From assembly GCA_024516155.1 (NCBI GenBank), contig JAJJXM010000007.1, positions 1-64,000 on the forward strand: 64,000 nucleotides of DNA. The letters are read 5' to 3'. This DNA is from Pyronema omphalodes. Its lineage: Eukaryota > Ascomycota > Pezizomycetes > Pezizales > Pyronemataceae. A model generated the notes under the pieces. It did no database searches. It worked only from the letters and a program-made list of their open reading frames with translations, and was not told the origin of the DNA. This document shows, piece after piece, positions 60,938 through 64,000 of the stretch (position 1 is the first letter of the stretch; each line of letters begins with the position of its first letter). Both the position numbers and the translations under genes were made by a program.

Positions 60938-61385
60938 AGTTCTTAAAGGAACTCAAAGGGTACCTGAATAGAGATTGAAGGGGACGAATGAAGATGAGCA
61001 TAAAACGGGGTTTGATTGGTTAATGGCGATGGGCGTATACTTAGGGAAAGATTTGTTAGGGCTAGATTTCAAAATGCGTGTAATTCGTTTTGTTGTTGTT
61101 GTTTTTGCAAGAGTACTCGAAAGATGTTTTTTGTGCGGCAAATGTCGTGGTCAGATTGTGTTGAGCTGACACAGAATTTAAGCTTATACATCATCATACT
61201 CTGTCTCGACAAAAAAAATAACAGACTGGTAATTTTTGGTTTTCTAACACATGGGAAGAAAAGTTATTTCTGACCCACAAGATTGAGTTACGTAAAGCCC
61301 TGCATACCATGCCGTATTTGGTTTTCTGTTACATATCACAACATTTAACCACCGGTGCCATAGACCAAGATTGGGGGAGAGGGGT

Positions 61386-61443
61386 GTGGTGTGTGTGTGT
61401 GGGGGGGGGGTGGTGGTGGTGGTGGTGGTGGTGGTGGTGGTGG
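61386..61443 (+). repeat. Compound G-rich microsatellite (GT)n-G10-(GGT)11
   Basis: TG dinucleotides, ten G residues (61401-61410) and then about 11 TGG triplets. It is strongly G-quadruplex-prone on the plus strand. Confidence 0.85.
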
Positions 61444-62071
61444 ATTTCGAATAGCATTCCCACCCATAGATTTGCACTTGAGCAGGACAGTGGTTAAGTA
61501 ACTTTTAAACGAATCATATCCATACGGACCATACCTGTACATGATATCATGACATGACTAGAAAATTTCACAATCTAGGCCTGAGAACACGGTATGCTGC
61601 ATTACCGTTGCCCTTTATTTTTTGTTCTTTTTCTTATTTTCTTTTTAATTCTAGTTTTCCCTCATTATGTCTGACTACTTCCAACAAAGAATCAAATGAT
61701 ATAGCTTTTTTTTCTTTCCGGATAGGTTTCTAGATTCGAGGGTTTTGATGATAACGGAATGGTATTGAGGAGCTTGTTTTGATTGTTATCGATAATGATA
61801 TTTAAATCCGAACCTCCTCCCTTCTCTAAAAAAAAAAGACAGGTCCCTACACAACACCAACTTCCGCCATCACTTCATCATGCCCTTATCCCATCTCAAT
61901 ATCCTATCACAAACCGCATCATAGCAGCCTCTGGCTTAAACAGGTCAACGATGCTTCTGTAGCATCCGCTAACAGCAGCGAAATCTTGTCAACGAGCATT
62001 AGCCAAGCACAACAACATCAGACATCAAACAGTGATAATCAAAAACAATATCAATATATAGATGCATAGGT

Positions 62072-62193
62072 ACATACCAAATAGAAGAAAAATTGCATTC
62101 ACCAATGTTGCTGATGAAACCAAACTAGAAAAGCAGACAGTGGCTGTCGGGAGTTTAGCCACAGCCACGTTCTTCGAGTTTTACCTCGAATCG
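62072..62193 (-). repeat. Local duplication, copy 1 (with 48-bp insertion)
   Basis: Shares CATACCAAATAGAAG at one end, TGATGAAACCAAAC in the middle and TTTTACCTCGAATCG at the other end with 62454-62527. The extra 48 bp contains an inverted repeat GTGGCTGT...ACAGCCAC. On the minus strand the unit ends TTCTATTTG followed by GTATGT, a good splice-donor context. Confidence 0.65.
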
Positions 62194-62453
62194 CTGGATG
62201 CTCCTGGTGGAGTTGGTGGATTATGATTCCTGGCTGGATGTTGATTATTAGTATAGTTTTCATGAGGAGAGTACGAATGGAAAGTGGGATATAGAGTACG
62301 TACCGAAAACAGAACAGCCGAAAGTCCGTGATACTGCTTTGTCGCGGTGTTAGGTTAAGGGCAGGTCGGACGGGGGGCGGTACACAAGCGAAATCTGAGA
62401 AGTATAAGTTATCAAAGGACATAAAGTTGAGGAGGTAAAAGGTGACAGCAATG

Positions 62454-62527
62454 CATACCAAATAGAAGGAAATTGTAGTTGTCGAGGCTGGTGATGAAAC
62501 CAAACAACTAAATTTTACCTCGAATCG
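62454..62527 (-). repeat. Local duplication, copy 2
   Basis: 74-bp counterpart of 62072-62193. On the minus strand it also ends TTCTATTTG with GTATGC following, so both copies carry a donor-like junction at the same place. Confidence 0.65.
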
Positions 62528-63460
62528 TTCCTTGTGGAATGGGGTTAAAAAAAAGAGAGGGTTAATGAAATAGAAAACCTGGATGAGAATAATTAGCATT
62601 ACTATCCTCCAACAAAAACAGGGGAAGAAAGGTACATACCAAAAACAACAACAACGAGCCGGTGCTATGGGTTCCTCGCACTCTCAGGCAGAGTAACAAC
62701 CAGGCGAACCCAAACAGAATGGGCAATGGCAGTAGTCCATCATGAATACTAGCCAGGGCACAAAAGCAAGAAAGATTGATATATATGGCGTATCAATAAC
62801 CTTCTGCTGTTTTTCGGGCAACGAGACTAGACGGTCACACGGTTCAAAGCAGTGTACCGGTACCCATGTGGGTTTGTAAGGATTTCGAAAATACGGGGTT
62901 CGTGGTAGTCAGGAGAGGGAGGAGGGAAGGACGGGGGGTTGAGGAGGGGTTCCATTTTGTTGGATCAAAGACAGCTCAGATCGAGCAGGAGAGGAAGAGG
63001 GGACGATTGCAAAGAAGAAGAAGCGAGAAGGCAAATGTGTTCGGCGACGAGAACGTTGGTCGAAGTTGATGCAGTCCTTCACAATCGTCGGGCAGAACAG
63101 CAGCCGGACGATCTAATAGCAATTCTGTTCATCCGTTAGCACCAATTAGACCATCAGATCAGTATCCGCAACGTACCCTCTCAAACTCCAACAATCCACA
63201 AGATGCTACCAACAGACATCTTCAACCCGGTATCCAAAGTTGGATTTTTCCAAGATCAGCCAGAACCAAAGGCAGACAGTGCATTGTAGCAGGACTGCTG
63301 CACTTTGGCTGTTAGTATCCCAAATTTGGGTTTATCGAGAGGCTTATTGCCCATATCGTTCGCCGTTCTGGAGGTCTAGATACTCGTAGATGCCGCACGG
63401 AAGAGAGTAGGTTTTCATGTGACGGTAGAGAGGGTAGATCGATGATTGGTTGTGGAGATT

Positions 63461-63560
63461 CGATAACGTCCGACAAAGCTTGACAACGTCCGACAAAACT
63501 CGACAAAGTCCGTCGGAGTCCAGCTAGATTCGACGAAGCCCAGCGAAATCTGTGCCGAAG
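63461..63560. repeat. Decamer-period array with ACAAAGTCCG-like consensus
   Basis: Ten units with exact 10-bp period: cgataacgtc, cgacaaagct, tgacaacgtc, cgacaaaact, cgacaaagtc, cgtcggagtc, cagctagatt, cgacgaagcc, cagcgaaatc, tgtgccgaag. Same consensus as 43811-43940, 20 kb away. Confidence 0.75.
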
Positions 63561-63711
63561 GTCATTCTATAAAATCCGTCAGCTTTGTACTTTCCCTGTG
63601 GTACATCAGATCGTTATAAAGATATGCCATCAGTGCATAACTTTATTCCACGATGAGAATAAAATGTCCTCCTGCTATGCCTGACCTATCCTTCGACTAC
63701 CCCCTACCTAA

Positions 63712-63744
63712 CCTCGTGCTATCCTCGTGCTATCCTCGTGCTAT
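63712..63744. repeat. Minisatellite, 11-bp unit, three perfect copies
   Basis: Three tandem copies of CCTCGTGCTAT followed by a partial unit. Confidence 0.85.
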
Positions 63745-64000
63745 CCTCTGCTTAAAGCCTTAAGCTCTATCCCCCGTTTATTTCGCCCCCCCCACTTTAT
63801 TTATGTTTTATTTCATCCCCTGACTTATTCTTAATTTATTTCACCCCCCGAGTTATTCACTATTTCCTTCACCCCCGAGTTATTCACTATTTATTTTATG
63901 ACTTGTTTTATTCACTATTTATGTTTTATCACCCGTTCATTTTCTACTCATTTTGTTGTTTTTGTGTTGCATTTTAAGCTTTCTCTCAGCGTTTAGATAA

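Larger units (their letters stand above)
60938..64000. other. Gene-free, repeat-rich right end
   Basis: It contains a (GT)n-G10-(GGT)n tract, a partial local duplication at 62.07-62.53 kb, a purine-rich patch at 62.9-63.0 kb, a decamer array, an 11-bp minisatellite and degenerate about-30-bp repeats (CACCCCCGAGTTATTCACTA near 63840-63890). No frame resembles a known protein. Confidence 0.5.

Noticed and set aside
62099..62599. 166-residue hydrophobic minus-strand frame
   Set aside because: Spans both copies of a diverged local duplication that differ by indels without a consistent protein; looks non-coding.

Overview
The window comes from a filamentous ascomycete (Pezizomycotina). The evidence is spliceosomal introns of 50-177 bp with GTATGT/GTAAGT donors and CTAAC/CTAAT branch sites, together with a Zn2Cys6 regulator, a WOPR regulator and an F-box protein. 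A leotiomycete is my guess from protein flavour, but the sequence does not prove it. Gene density is very low: one retrotransposon polyprotein and eight cellular genes in 64 kb, separated by long AT-rich stretches full of short degenerate repeats.

Layout. 169-5824 is a complete, apparently young Ty1/copia LTR retrotransposon on the minus strand (identical 552-bp LTRs, one intact Gag-Pol ORF, TTTTC target duplication). 6951-8501 (-) is COG5 of the Golgi tethering complex. 10535-12645 (-) is a Zn2Cys6 factor with an AT-hook and no visible start codon. 12.7-26.2 kb is a gene desert with decamer-period arrays, 87-bp and 103-bp degenerate duplications and long G runs. 26264-26897 (+) is the mitochondrial sulfhydryl oxidase ERV1. 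26.9-38.5 kb is a second desert, lying upstream of a WOR1/RYP1/SGE1-type WOPR master regulator (38472-39752, +). 39.8-47.4 kb holds an internally deleted Tc1/mariner-like transposon (42255-43209) and more decamer arrays. 47388-49440 (-) is a four-exon chromodomain protein with a PCNA-binding box and a SUMO-interaction motif. 49835-54742 (-) is the five-exon glycogen debranching enzyme GDB1. 55503-57573 (+) is a four-exon F-box-type protein, divergent from GDB1. 59410-60937 (+) is an ARO3-type DAHP synthase. 60.9-64 kb is gene-free and repeat-rich.

The cellular genes do not form a pathway or cluster. They are housekeeping genes (Golgi tethering, mitochondrial disulfide relay, glycogen breakdown, shikimate entry) interspersed with regulators. 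Exon joins were derived by eye from splice signals, reading frame and family conservation; all multi-exon joins given are in frame.

The observations I rate highest are the chromodomain + PIP box + SIM combination and a family of degenerate tandem arrays with an exact 10-bp period, present at six or seven places and in both orientations. Next come half-tRNA (anticodon-arm) priming of the copia element and the long regulatory desert of the WOPR gene.
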